Below are positions 49,697 through 58,716 of a DNA stretch of 64,000 nt, in pieces (position 1 is the stretch's first letter; every line of letters begins with the position of its first letter). The DNA is taken from NCBI RefSeq assembly GCF_001682865.1, contig NZ_MAQX01000036.1, forward strand, positions 1 through 64,000, in the 5' to 3' direction. Position numbers and translations under genes: made by a program. This DNA is from Bacillus sp. FJAT-26390 (GTDB taxonomy: Bacteria > Bacillota > Bacilli > Paenibacillales > Paenibacillaceae). The notes below the pieces were generated by a model that saw only the letters and a list, made by a program, of their open reading frames with translations, did not search any database and had not been told where the DNA came from.

Positions 49697-50339
49697 GCTT
49701 GTTACCATTTGTCTGGTCGTAATCCGACTTTTTGCGCATTTCATCAGCAATGACGTAGGCATTCACGTTTTCCTGATACATATATAGCTCGACCTCAAGG
49801 GGATTCGGCTCCTCATTGAACCGTTTGCGGAACAGGTGATTGAAAAACAGCACCATTCCAAGCCCGATTCCGAGCGAATAAGGGATTTGAAACCATAGCG
49901 GATGCTCCGTTCGCTTCCCGGTAATCAGCTCAACAATCCGAATGTGAACCTCCTTCATGCTGACGTCCGTATGGAAGTTCATAATGGCGAGTCCCGCTCC
50001 AAAAAATAAGAGCAGCCACGCAAAAACGAGCACCGCAATTCGCGGCTTAACCGGCTTCTCCGCTACCATGACCAGTACCTGAGGATCTCCATAAGCTTCA
50101 ACCGTCAAATCCGGCACCATCTGCCTGATTGCTTTGACGATCTGCAGCAGGTCGATCACGACGCGGTTGCCGTCTGCGCTTTTGTGCTCGTACAGAACAA
50201 GCTCCTTCAGCCGTCTCTCAAGCACATCATCTTCAGCTAGAAGCCTGGCTGCCTGCCCCAAAGAGACCCGTTGATTCGGTTTCGTATAGATTCGTTTTTT
50301 CAAACGCAGATAGAGGACCGAATGCTTGGATGTTGCCAT
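49689..50339 (-). CDS. spoVAA: Stage V sporulation protein AA
   Basis: 216 residues. The N-terminal domain (LRLKKRIYTKPNQRVSLGQA, then DLLQIVKAIRQMVPDLTVEA) is followed by two membrane helices (about 125-150, 175-195). First gene of the forespore-specific spoVA transcript, downstream of the sigF terminator. Confidence 0.92.
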   Translation of the reverse strand: MATSKHSVLYLRLKKRIYTKPNQRVSLGQAARLLAEDDVLERRLKELVLYEHKSADGNRVVIDLLQIVKAIRQMVPDLTVEAYGDPQVLVMVAEKPVKPRIAVLVFAWLLLFFGAGLAIMNFHTDVSMKEVHIRIVELITGKRTEHPLWFQIPYSLGIGLGMVLFFNHLFRKRFNEEPNPLEVELYMYQENVNAYVIADEMRKKSDYDQTNGNKHD

Positions 50340-50444
50340 CTGTCAGCTTCCCTTCTGCATATAGGCTTTGGTGTTTGTTTCCCTTTTAGTATGAGAAAAG
50401 GAGGATTCGGATACTCATTGAATATGAGGTAAAAAATAGAAAAA

Positions 50445-50472
50445 ACCAAATCGCCTCAAAGGGCGATTTGGT
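50445..50472 (-). terminator. Terminator at the end of sigF
   Basis: On the minus strand ACCAAATCGCC pairs with GGCGATTTGGT, an 11-bp stem with a 6-base loop, followed by TTTTTTC. The sigF stop codon lies inside the hairpin. It separates the spoIIA-sigF transcript from spoVAA. Confidence 0.9.
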
Positions 50473-51211
50473 CTCTGATGGACTGCAGTATTTTTTTCTC
50501 TAGCCGTGATACTTGCACCTGTGATATTCCCAGCCTGCTGGCTACTTCGGATTGCGTCTTGTCTCGATAATAACGCAAATACACGATTAACCGTTCGCGC
50601 TCGCTCAGACCTTCGATGGCTTCAACCAGCGCTAGCTTGTCGAACCACCGATCCTGAGATTCATCCGCTATTTGATCCATCAGTGTGATGGGGTCGCCGT
50701 CATTCTCAAACACCGTTTCGTGAATGGAGGTCGGAGGCTTATTCGCTTCCTGAGCGAAAACAACGTCCTCAGGCGTAATGCCAAGCCGTTCCGCAACCTC
50801 GCTAATGGTTGGCAAGCGACCTAACGTTTTGGACAGCTCATCCTTCATTTTACGCACCTTATTGGCGGTTTCCTTGAGGGATCTGCTGACCTTCAACGTA
50901 CCATCATCGCGCAGGAACCGCTGAATTTCCCCAATGATCATCGGCACCGCATAAGTGGAAAACTTTACATCGTAGGACAAATCGAATTTGTCTACTGACT
51001 TTAGCAATCCGATACAGCCGATTTGGAACAAATCCTCGGGCTCATAGCCACGGTTGATAAAACGCTGCACGACCGACCAGACAAGCCGGATATTGCACTG
51101 TACGAGTGTATCCCTTGCAAGCGTATCGCCGGACTGACTTAACGCAATAAGCCGCTTTACTTCTGCGTCATCCAAGTATGGCTGGGCCGTCTGCTTTAGA
51201 TTGACATCCAT
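50456..51211 (-). CDS. sigF: RNA polymerase sporulation sigma factor F
   Basis: 251 residues from the ATG at 51211 (MDVNLKQTAQ), matching the B. subtilis start; a TTG three codons upstream is disfavoured. Region 2 (YEPEDLFQIGCIGLLKSVDK), region 3 and region 4 (IVYLRYYRDKTQSEVASRLG) are complete. Directs early forespore transcription; held inactive by SpoIIAB encoded next to it. Transcribed with spoIIAA-spoIIAB. Confidence 0.97.
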   Translation of the reverse strand: MDVNLKQTAQPYLDDAEVKRLIALSQSGDTLARDTLVQCNIRLVWSVVQRFINRGYEPEDLFQIGCIGLLKSVDKFDLSYDVKFSTYAVPMIIGEIQRFLRDDGTLKVSRSLKETANKVRKMKDELSKTLGRLPTISEVAERLGITPEDVVFAQEANKPPTSIHETVFENDGDPITLMDQIADESQDRWFDKLALVEAIEGLSERERLIVYLRYYRDKTQSEVASRLGISQVQVSRLEKKILQSIRDQIAL

Positions 51212-51230
51212 GAGGTTCAACCCCTATACG

Positions 51231-51677
51231 CTAATTGTAGAGCGCTTTTTTCGATTCGATTCTCTTCAGCATCGCTACGCGAGTTCCGCCATCCACCCTA
51301 CTCGAAACCTCGAAATGGTCCATAAAGTTTTCCATGATCGTAAAGCCCATGCCAGAGCGCTCTAGCTCCGGCTTCGACGTATAGAGCGGCTGACGAGCCA
51401 GCTCAAGGTCTTCAATCCCTTTGCCGCTGTCCGATACGGTGATGGAGACGGAATCGCCCTCGATTTTCGCCTCGATCGTTACGCTGCAGGAAGAATCGCT
51501 CTCGTAGCCGTGAATAATCGCATTCGTCACTGCCTCAGACACAGCCGTCTTCAAATCGTTCAGCTCCTCGAGCGTCGGATCAAGCTGTGACACAAATGCA
51601 GCGACCGCAATTCGTGCGAAGGCTTCGTTCTCCGAGCGGGCGCTGAAGGAAAGCGTCATTTCATTGGAACCGTTCAT
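51231..51677 (-). CDS. spoIIAB: Anti-sigma F factor, serine kinase
   Basis: 148 residues of the GHKL kinase fold: N-box EAVTNAIIHGYE, G1 DSGKGIEDLE and G2 RSGMGFTIMENFMD. It binds sigma F, and phosphorylates SpoIIAA. Overlaps spoIIAA by 4 bases, giving balanced synthesis. Confidence 0.97.
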   Translation of the reverse strand: MNGSNEMTLSFSARSENEAFARIAVAAFVSQLDPTLEELNDLKTAVSEAVTNAIIHGYESDSSCSVTIEAKIEGDSVSITVSDSGKGIEDLELARQPLYTSKPELERSGMGFTIMENFMDHFEVSSRVDGGTRVAMLKRIESKKALYN

Positions 51678-52027
51678 GACACCACCTCCAAACTGGAAAT
51701 TGCGGTACGTTCGTTTTCGTGAATCGTCAATATTTTGAATAGGCCCGACATCTCGAATAAGCGATGGACATTCGGATTTACGTCACAAACGACCATTTTG
51801 CCGCCCTTGCTCTTCACTTGCTTGTACCTGCCCAGAATAACGCCAAGTCCGGAGCTATCCATAAATTGCAGCTCCTTCAAGCTTAGGATGACATGCTCGC
51901 TGCTGCCCCGAAGAAGAGCCTCTTCCATTTTATAGCGCACGACATCGGCTGTATGGTGATCCAGCTCTCCCCGAAGCCTCACGATCAGCACATTGCGGTA
52001 TTGCTCCAATTCTGCTTGCAGACTCAT
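51674..52027 (-). CDS. spoIIAA: Anti-anti-sigma F factor
   Basis: 117 residues from the ATG at 52027, the same length as in B. subtilis (the earlier ATG at 52039 touches the ribosome site). STAS domain: RLRGELDHHTADVVRYKM and the phosphorylated serine in LQFMDSSGLGVILGRYKQ. When dephosphorylated it traps SpoIIAB and frees sigma F. First gene of the operon; upstream of it are about 250 bases to dacF without a gene. Confidence 0.97.
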   Translation of the reverse strand: MSLQAELEQYRNVLIVRLRGELDHHTADVVRYKMEEALLRGSSEHVILSLKELQFMDSSGLGVILGRYKQVKSKGGKMVVCDVNPNVHRLFEMSGLFKILTIHENERTAISSLEVVS

Positions 52028-52278
52028 TATGCTGTTCATCTCCTCTAGGTTTTTTCAAACATAAGAAAGAATAAGCCAAACGTTATTTCCCTTCCTTACA
52101 TTTCCACCGTGCAACGTTTGCTGGTCTTCAAGCTACAAGATACAAACGATTACACTTGCCGAGATAGAACTAGCAATTCTCCGCCGCGGCAACCATTTCC
52201 TGCATGCCGACAAAACTAGAAGCATACCGCTAACAGCTGACAAAAAATGCGCTGTAATCTAGAAGAAACCGTACACTA

Positions 52279-53487
52279 TTAAGCAAACAACCCGGAGAAG
52301 GAACGTTTCAACAGTTTCCACCAGCCCGCCCGTTCAACCGAGAGCGGCGCATCCACATCAAATTCCTTGAGCACCTGATCGCCTTGATAGACGACAAGCT
52401 TGCCGATTGGCTGCCCGATCTGGACCGGAGCTTTGAGAGGGCCGTTAATTTTCAGCTCGTAGCGGATATCCTTCGTTTGGCTGCCTTTTTTAAGAAGCAC
52501 GCTGTACGCATGCTTAGCAACAAGCGGGAGCTCTGGTGCTACGCCCTTCTCAATTTTCAGCGTCCCCATCGATTCGCCTTCCTTAATGATCGAATGGTTC
52601 ATATATTGCGCGAATGTGTAGTCAAACATCTGGGATACTTCCGCGTTTCTCGTTTTGGTGTCCGGCTCGCCCATTACGACTGCGATGACGCGCATGTTAT
52701 CGCGTTTAGCCGTAGCGGACAAACAATATTTCGCTTCGCTCGTGAAGCCCGTCTTCAGACCGTCCGCACCGCTATAAAAACGAACCAGCTTATTCGTATT
52801 GACAAGCCAGAAAGGCTTTTCCGACGATTTGCGCAAATAATCCTGATACAAGCCAGTATATTTAGTAACTTCCGAATGCTTGAGCAGCTCCCTCGACATC
52901 ACCGCAATGTCATGTGCCGAGGAAAAATGATTCGCAACCGGCAAGCCGTTTGGATTGGAAAACTGCGTATCGTTCATGCCGAGCTGCCGCGCCCGCTCAT
53001 TCATCATCGCTACGAATTGCTGCTCCGTGCCAGCCAGCTTCTCTGCCATGGCGACGGAGGCATCGTTGCCTGAGGCAAGCGCTATCCCTTTAATCATATC
53101 GTCAACGCTCATCTCTTCTCCCGGCTCAAGGAAGATTTGGGAGCCGCCCATAGAAGCGGCATACTCACTTGTCTGTACCTTATCAGACAGCTTGATTTTT
53201 CCGTCATCAAGCGCCTCCATAATGAGAAGCAGCGTCATAATTTTCGTGATACTAGCTGGCGGAAGCTTATCATGGCTATTTTTTTCATAAATAACCGTCC
53301 CGCTATCTGCATCCATTAAAATGGCGGAACGAGCCGATGCCGCCAAATTGGCGGAAGGCGATTGATTCGGAGCTGATGGCTTGGGCCCTGGGGCCGGTGT
53401 TGGCTCCACAGCGGCAAACGCGGCCGCCGGAAGCGCAAGCGCAAATGCGAGAATTAGTATACATAGCTTGATAGAACGATTTTTCAA
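52279..53487 (-). CDS. dacF: D-alanyl-D-alanine carboxypeptidase
   Basis: 402 residues from TTG at 53487, preferred because AGGAGGAGATCTCG precedes it. A signal peptide (LCILILAFALALPAAAFA) is followed by a Pro-rich linker. S79/K82 (PPASITKIM), SGN (LASGNDASVAM) and KTG (DGLKTGF) make the active site; the C-terminal PBP5-like domain ends with an amphipathic helix. Trims peptidoglycan stem peptides, in the forespore in B. subtilis. Directly upstream of spoIIA, as in Bacillus. Confidence 0.94.
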   Translation of the reverse strand: MKNRSIKLCILILAFALALPAAAFAAVEPTPAPGPKPSAPNQSPSANLAASARSAILMDADSGTVIYEKNSHDKLPPASITKIMTLLLIMEALDDGKIKLSDKVQTSEYAASMGGSQIFLEPGEEMSVDDMIKGIALASGNDASVAMAEKLAGTEQQFVAMMNERARQLGMNDTQFSNPNGLPVANHFSSAHDIAVMSRELLKHSEVTKYTGLYQDYLRKSSEKPFWLVNTNKLVRFYSGADGLKTGFTSEAKYCLSATAKRDNMRVIAVVMGEPDTKTRNAEVSQMFDYTFAQYMNHSIIKEGESMGTLKIEKGVAPELPLVAKHAYSVLLKKGSQTKDIRYELKINGPLKAPVQIGQPIGKLVVYQGDQVLKEFDVDAPLSVERAGWWKLLKRSFSGLFA

Positions 53488-53597
53488 CGAGATCTCCTCC
53501 TGAATTTTATTGCGGCACACTTCGCTTATATTTCTCTTTTTAGTGTTGACTCTTAAGTTGGAAATTATTCCATTAGCTAGACGGAAATGGACAACAA

Positions 53598-53629
53598 AAA
53601 AATCCGCCCCATGACTGGGACGGATTTTT
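53598..53629 (-). terminator. Terminator of the pdp transcript
   Basis: AAAAATCCG(C)CCC and GGG(A)CGGATTTTT form a long stem around ATGACT-type loop; on the minus strand a run of Ts follows. It lies 13 bases after the pdp stop and upstream of dacF. Confidence 0.88.
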
Positions 53630-53641
53630 GAATTTTATAAG

Positions 53642-54973
53642 TTAGTTATAGCGAGTAATACCATCCGCCGTAATAACGGATAACAACAGCGGACGCGCCG
53701 CTGGTTGATTTGCTTGAATCGTATACGCATGGCGAACCCGTTCAGCGACCTCTCTCGCCGATTCATTCGCTTCCCGAACATGGAGGAGCGCAAGCGTCTC
53801 GCCGGATTCCACGGAATCGCCAACCTTCTTGCGAAGCGTAACGCCTACCGCATAATCGATCGTTGCGTCTTTGGTTGCTCGTCCTGCTCCAAGCAGCATG
53901 GCAGCAAGGCCTAGCTGCTCCGCTTCAATCGCATTGACAAAACCAGAGGAAGCTGCCGTTACCTCAATAATTGCAGGTGCTTGCGGCAGCTTCGAAAAAT
54001 CATCGACAACTGCTGCGTCGCCGCCCTGGGCAGCCAAAAATGCTTTGAACTTCGCTAAGGCTGCTCCGCTTTCAATCTGGGCGCGCAGCAGTTCCTTCGC
54101 CGTTTCCACGGAATCTGACTTCCCGCCTAGCACAACCATATGGGCACCTAGTGTCAAACAAAGTTCCGTGAGATCCTCCGGTCCGTTGCCTTTAAGCGTA
54201 TCAATCGATTCCTGAACCTCTAGCGCGTTCCCTATCGCAAAACCAAGCGGCTGATCCATATCGCTGATAACTGCAGCCGTATGTCGGCCAACTTCGGTAC
54301 CAATGTTAACCATCGCTTGAGCAAGCTGCTCAGAATCCTCGAGCGTCTTCATAAACGCGCCGCTGCCCGTTTTTACATCGAGCACGATCGCATCAGCACC
54401 CGCGGCAATCTTTTTGCTCATAACCGAGCTTGCAATAAGCGGAATAGACTCCACGGTAGCTGTAACGTCGCGGAGCGCATATAGCTTCTTATCTGCCGGC
54501 GCAAGATTCCCGCTTTGGCCGATAACAGCTAGTCCAATCTCATTTACCTGTGTCATGAACTTCTCGCGCGAGAGCTCCGTCCGAAAGCCTTCGATAGATT
54601 CAAGCTTATCGATCGTGCCGCCGGTATGGCCTAAGCCGCGTCCGGACATCTTCGCAACGGGAATGCCAACCGAAGCGACTAATGGCGCAAGAATTAACGT
54701 TGTCTTATCGCCAACGCCGCCCGTACTATGTTTATCCACTTTAATCCCGCTGATTGGACCGAGATCAACCTGATCGCCAGAATTAGCCATTGCAAGCGTC
54801 AGCGCCGCTGTCTCCCTTGGCGTCATTCCTTGGAAAAACACGGCCATCGCCCATGCTGAGAGCTGGTAATCCGGTATGTCGCCGCGAGAGTATCCGTCTA
54901 TCAAAAATGTTAACTCCGAAGCGGTCAGCTCGCCGCCATCTCTTTTCTTCTGAATAAGATCTACCGACCGCAT
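53642..54973 (-). CDS. pdp: Pyrimidine-nucleoside phosphorylase
   Basis: 443 residues from ATG at 54973 (GGAGAGGGAACT before it). The glycosyltransferase family 3 signature lies in VDKHSTGGVGDKTTLILAPL; MSGRGLGHTGGTIDKLESI and the C-terminal barrel-sandwich domain complete it. Splits uridine/thymidine to base and (deoxy)ribose-1-phosphate, which DeoB then isomerises. Confidence 0.96.
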   Translation of the reverse strand: MRSVDLIQKKRDGGELTASELTFLIDGYSRGDIPDYQLSAWAMAVFFQGMTPRETAALTLAMANSGDQVDLGPISGIKVDKHSTGGVGDKTTLILAPLVASVGIPVAKMSGRGLGHTGGTIDKLESIEGFRTELSREKFMTQVNEIGLAVIGQSGNLAPADKKLYALRDVTATVESIPLIASSVMSKKIAAGADAIVLDVKTGSGAFMKTLEDSEQLAQAMVNIGTEVGRHTAAVISDMDQPLGFAIGNALEVQESIDTLKGNGPEDLTELCLTLGAHMVVLGGKSDSVETAKELLRAQIESGAALAKFKAFLAAQGGDAAVVDDFSKLPQAPAIIEVTAASSGFVNAIEAEQLGLAAMLLGAGRATKDATIDYAVGVTLRKKVGDSVESGETLALLHVREANESAREVAERVRHAYTIQANQPAARPLLLSVITADGITRYN

Positions 54974-55010
54974 AGTTCCCTCTCCATTCGCCTGCCCGTT
55001 ATTGATTTGT

Positions 55011-55169
55011 TTATAACGCGCGTCGTTCCCTTTGCACCTGGACAATAATCTCATCAAGAGATTGGCTTAGCACGAGCACGTCCAAATGCTGAAGGCTTTC
55101 ATTCAATAGAGCAGCTTCAATCATCTTTTTACGCAACTGCTCCATCTGCGTGATTAATTGCTTGTCCAT
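55011..55169 (-). CDS. Spo0E-like sporulation regulatory protein
   Basis: 52 residues: two helices, with the Spo0E motif VLSQSLDEIIVQV (S..LD..I) in the second. Such proteins dephosphorylate Spo0A-P and delay sporulation. A start at ATG 55169 is preceded by GGAGTGG at a longish spacing. It sits between pdp and punA, 37 bases upstream of pdp. Confidence 0.83.
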   Translation of the reverse strand: MDKQLITQMEQLRKKMIEAALLNESLQHLDVLVLSQSLDEIIVQVQRERRAL

Positions 55170-55279
55170 GGGCTTTGTCCACTCCATCTTTCTTTAATCA
55201 TGGACATTATACGACGAAACGCAAAAAAACACTGTCATATTGAGTCGACGCAATTATTACAATTGTGTTACAAAAAACA

Positions 55280-56119
55280 TTACATAGCAGCAATTAACGC
55301 GTTAACTAGTCCCAAAAATTGGGACTTGACGCGTTCAGTTGTTTCCATGACCTCAGCATGCGACAACGGTTGATCCAAAATACCCGCGGCCATATTGCTT
55401 ATACACGAAATGCCAACTACTTCGATTCCCGAATGGCGCGCTGCAATGACTTCGGCAACAGTCGACATTCCGACAGCATCAGCACCGATTACTCTCAGCA
55501 TTCGAATTTCTGCAGGCGTTTCATACGTTGGTCCAAGAAGACCCGCGTACACCCCTTCGCGAAGCGTAATGCCTTGTGCTGTTGCAATATCGCGAGCGAT
55601 TGCGCGCAGACGCTTGCTGTAGGCTTCGGACATATCAGGGAAACGAACGCCAAGCTCATTGTCATTTGGACCAATCAAAGGGTTTTTGCCTGTCATATTG
55701 AGATGATCGGAAATCAGCATGAGATTGCCCGCTTCATAATCCGTATTCACGCCGCCAGCTGCATTTGTAACGAGCAATGTTTTGACGCCAAGCGCCTTCA
55801 TGACGCGTACCGGAAATGCGGTCAGCTCCGGGCCGTATCCTTCATACATGTGAAAACGTCCGCGCATTAGAATTACTGTTTTACCGGAAAGCGTTCCGAT
55901 CAGCAGCTCGCCTGCATGACCTTCAACCGTAGAAATCGGAAAGTGCGGGATATCTTGATATTGAATCGTCACAGCACTTTCCAAATGATCGCCTAATACG
56001 CCAAGGCCTGAGCCCATAATCAATCCGATTTCTGGTCTTTGCTCCGTTTGTGCCTCGATAAAATTTGCCGCTTCTTTAATATGTGCTGCAGTTAGACCTG
56101 CTGCTGTAATCGAACTCAT
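55280..56119 (-). CDS. punA: Purine-nucleoside phosphorylase
   Basis: 279 residues of the trimeric PNP family: IMGSGLGVLGD phosphate loop, GRFHMYEGY, VTNAAGGVN, and GPTYETPAEIRML. Cleaves guanosine/inosine by phosphorolysis. Part of the deoB-punA-pdp salvage cluster. A ribosome site TTAGGAGGAATT precedes the ATG. Confidence 0.96.
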   Translation of the reverse strand: MSSITAAGLTAAHIKEAANFIEAQTEQRPEIGLIMGSGLGVLGDHLESAVTIQYQDIPHFPISTVEGHAGELLIGTLSGKTVILMRGRFHMYEGYGPELTAFPVRVMKALGVKTLLVTNAAGGVNTDYEAGNLMLISDHLNMTGKNPLIGPNDNELGVRFPDMSEAYSKRLRAIARDIATAQGITLREGVYAGLLGPTYETPAEIRMLRVIGADAVGMSTVAEVIAARHSGIEVVGISCISNMAAGILDQPLSHAEVMETTERVKSQFLGLVNALIAAM

Positions 56120-56178
56120 TATAATTCCTCCTAAGGTAAATGCCAGATTGTAACTAGTGCTTCCTAAATTTCTTGAGA

Positions 56179-57354
56179 TTATAGCTCGGACAAAAAGCTT
56201 GTCCCGTTCGGAGGTGCTTGCACACCGAAGTTTTCGGCGATCGTCGCCCCAAGATCAGAGAAGGTCGAACGGATGCTAAGCTGACGAGGCTGCTTAAACG
56301 ATGGGCTATACAATAAAATAGGAACGTATTCGCGCGTATGATCCGTACCTGGATGAACGGGATCATTCCCGTGGTCAGCGGTTACGATCAATAAGTCCCG
56401 CTCGCCTAGCTGACTCTCCAATTCGGGAACGGCAAGATCAAATTCCTCCAAAGCAGAGGCATAGCCAACTGGATCACGGCGATGCCCGTATAGCGAATCA
56501 AATTCAACTAGATTTGTGAACAGCAATCCTTTGAATGGCTGCTTTAGCTGCTCAATCGTTTTTTCGATGCCGTCAACGTTGCTTTTGGTCGGCAAGGAGG
56601 CTGTAATGCCTTCTCCATCAAAGATATCATTGATTTTCCCGACTGCAATCGAATCGAAACCGGCGTCCTTTAATGCGTTCAAAACAGTAGGCTGAGGCGG
56701 CTTCACCGCATAATCATGACGGTTCGGCGTACGTTTGAAATCGCCCGGCTTGCCTAAATAAGGCCTTGCAATAACGCGGCCAACCGTAAAGCGGTCATCC
56801 ATCGTCAGCTCTCTCGCGATTTCGCAAGCGCGGTACAGCTCATCAAGCGGGATGATATCCTCATGCGCCGCGATTTGAAAGACGCTATCGGCCGATGTAT
56901 AAACGATCCATGCCCCGGTCTCCATTTGCTCTGCTCCGAGCTCATCCAAAATGTCCGTGCCGCTCGCGGGTTTGTTGCCAATCACTTTGCGGCCTGTGCG
57001 TTCCTCGAACGGTCCCAGCAGCTCAGGCGGAAAGCCCTCAGGAAAAGTTTGGAACGGAACGGTTAGTTCAAGTCCCATCAGCTCCCAGTGGCCAGTCATC
57101 GTATCCTTGCCAACTGACACCTCGGCCATTTTGCCATAATAAGCAGCCGGAGCCTCTTCTGACGGCTTCCAATCATGAATGGACGCTATACGGTCCAATC
57201 CCCATCTACGCAAATTCGGAAGCTTTGTTCCAGGCACTCTCTCTACAATATGTCCAAGCGTATGCGAGCCCACATCCCCAAATGCAGCTGCATCAGGAAG
57301 CTCGCCTATTCCCACGCTGTCCAAAACGATAACGGCAATACGATCAAATTTCAT
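56179..57354 (-). CDS. deoB: Phosphopentomutase
   Basis: 391 residues from ATG at 57354 (AGAGGAGGG before it). Alkaline-phosphatase-superfamily metal sites: VIVLDSVGIGELPDA at the N-terminus, KDTMTGHWE with the phosphorylated Thr, and IVTADHGNDPVHPGTDHTRE. Interconverts (deoxy)ribose-1- and 5-phosphate, feeding products of PunA and Pdp into central metabolism. Downstream of xerD, as drm in B. subtilis. Confidence 0.96.
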   Translation of the reverse strand: MKFDRIAVIVLDSVGIGELPDAAAFGDVGSHTLGHIVERVPGTKLPNLRRWGLDRIASIHDWKPSEEAPAAYYGKMAEVSVGKDTMTGHWELMGLELTVPFQTFPEGFPPELLGPFEERTGRKVIGNKPASGTDILDELGAEQMETGAWIVYTSADSVFQIAAHEDIIPLDELYRACEIARELTMDDRFTVGRVIARPYLGKPGDFKRTPNRHDYAVKPPQPTVLNALKDAGFDSIAVGKINDIFDGEGITASLPTKSNVDGIEKTIEQLKQPFKGLLFTNLVEFDSLYGHRRDPVGYASALEEFDLAVPELESQLGERDLLIVTADHGNDPVHPGTDHTREYVPILLYSPSFKQPRQLSIRSTFSDLGATIAENFGVQAPPNGTSFLSEL

Positions 57355-57399
57355 ATGTATAATTCCCTCCTCTGTAGGTGGATGCATCTCGCTTGCTCA

Positions 57400-58290
57400 T
57401 TAAGCTCGCGGATGCGCACGGTTATAGGTTTCCTTCATGCGCGTTTTGGGAATCTGCGTATACTTGAGCGTTGTCGAAATGTCCGCATGCCCAAGCAGCT
57501 CCTGCACCGCACGAATATCCGCGCCATTATCCAACAAATGTGCCGCAACCGAATGCCTAAGCGTATGAGGCGTAATCTCCTCCGCAATCCCGGCTTCCTT
57601 TGCATGCTTCTTAATCGTCTTCCAAAATCCTTGCCTTGTCAATCTCGTGCCCAAATGATTTAGAAATAACGCCGACTGCGACTCTCTCAGCGAAGTTAGT
57701 TCATCTCTGCCCGACTGCAAATAATCCGTTAATGCTTCAGCGGCTAACCTTCCGAACGGAACGAGCCTCTCCTTCTGGTTCGTGCCAATGCACTGCACAA
57801 ATCCAAGCTGCATATTAATATGCTCCAGATTAAGCGATACAAGCTCAGTAACACGGATGCCTGTTGCATAAATGAGCTCCAGCATCGCTCTATCCCGCTT
57901 GCCAGCGGCGCTTGCACTGTTTGGCGTTTCAAGGAGTGCGCTCGTGTCATCGACGCTCAAAATGCTCGGAGGTTTTTTCTCTTGCTTCGGCGCTTCCATA
58001 TAAATGGACGGATTATTCACTATAATCCCTTCCGTTATTAAATAGTGAAAAAAGGCACGCACAGAAACAATATGGCGTGACAGCGTCGCAGCCTTCCTTC
58101 CCTGTTCCTTCAAATGCAGCATATACCTTGAAATATGATGTCTCTGCACATCGGCAATCTCTATTAGACCAAGCTCTTGCACATATGAAATAAATTGATT
58201 CAAATCCCGTTCATATGATGAAAGAGTATTTGCTGACAACCCTCTCTCCAAGCGTAAATATTGAATATAACGATTTAAATGAGCTTTCAT
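57400..58290 (-). CDS. xerD: Tyrosine recombinase XerD
   Basis: 296 residues from ATG at 58290 (AAAGGAAGTCCA before it). N-terminal core-binding domain; catalytic residues R146 (GIRVTEL), H242/R245 (PHTLRH), H268 (LGHADIS) and Y277 (LKYTQI). Resolves chromosome dimers at dif with XerC. Position next to deoB and yqzK matches ripX of B. subtilis, so this is the host XerD rather than a phage integrase. Confidence 0.93.
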   Translation of the reverse strand: MKAHLNRYIQYLRLERGLSANTLSSYERDLNQFISYVQELGLIEIADVQRHHISRYMLHLKEQGRKAATLSRHIVSVRAFFHYLITEGIIVNNPSIYMEAPKQEKKPPSILSVDDTSALLETPNSASAAGKRDRAMLELIYATGIRVTELVSLNLEHINMQLGFVQCIGTNQKERLVPFGRLAAEALTDYLQSGRDELTSLRESQSALFLNHLGTRLTRQGFWKTIKKHAKEAGIAEEITPHTLRHSVAAHLLDNGADIRAVQELLGHADISTTLKYTQIPKTRMKETYNRAHPRA

Positions 58291-58405
58291 TGGACTTCCT
58301 TTCACATATGGCACGTTTCTGACAGGTTTATTTCTACAAAACAATTCAACATTCGACGCCAAAAATCCTGCTTTCAGCAATATTCCGTATCAGCTGTCTG
58401 GCCCA

Positions 58406-58639
58406 TTATTCCCCGTACCAATAAAACCAGCGCAATCGGTCAGCGGCGTTTTTGCTGTCTGGCGAGTCTGGGTCGGTCACAAAAACTTTAAGGGCAGCAC
58501 CTTTAGGCTCCCGATAAGGATGAATGGGAGATATCGCATCTGCAAGCCAGCGATAGCCGCCTGTAACAGCTAATAGCAAAACAGAAAACACAATGATAAA
58601 AAAAATACGGCTCGTCCATCTCCGAATTGAAAAAACCAT
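58406..58639 (-). CDS. yqzK: YqzK-like membrane protein (DUF4227)
   Basis: 77 residues from ATG at 58639, chosen for AGGAGG 9 bases before; the longer frame overlaps ald. One membrane helix (RIFFIIVFSVLLLAVTGGYR), then IHPYREPKGAALKVF and a C-terminal RLRWFYWYGE. Position between fur/ald and xerD fits B. subtilis yqzK. Function unknown. Confidence 0.85.
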   Translation of the reverse strand: MVFSIRRWTSRIFFIIVFSVLLLAVTGGYRWLADAISPIHPYREPKGAALKVFVTDPDSPDSKNAADRLRWFYWYGE

Positions 58640-58716
58640 ACAAACCAGCCTCCTTATGATGCCAATACGAATGTCCATCCGTATCACCATATGAGGAGGC
58701 TTATCCGAATATGCCA

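Noticed and set aside
52384..53073. 229-codon frame opposite dacF
   Set aside because: Shadow of the conserved dacF gene caused by codon bias; no start signal.
57400..58290. Second tyrosine recombinase considered as another phage integrase
   Set aside because: Flanked by deoB and yqzK as in Bacillus, no att-like or phage genes nearby; it is the housekeeping XerD.
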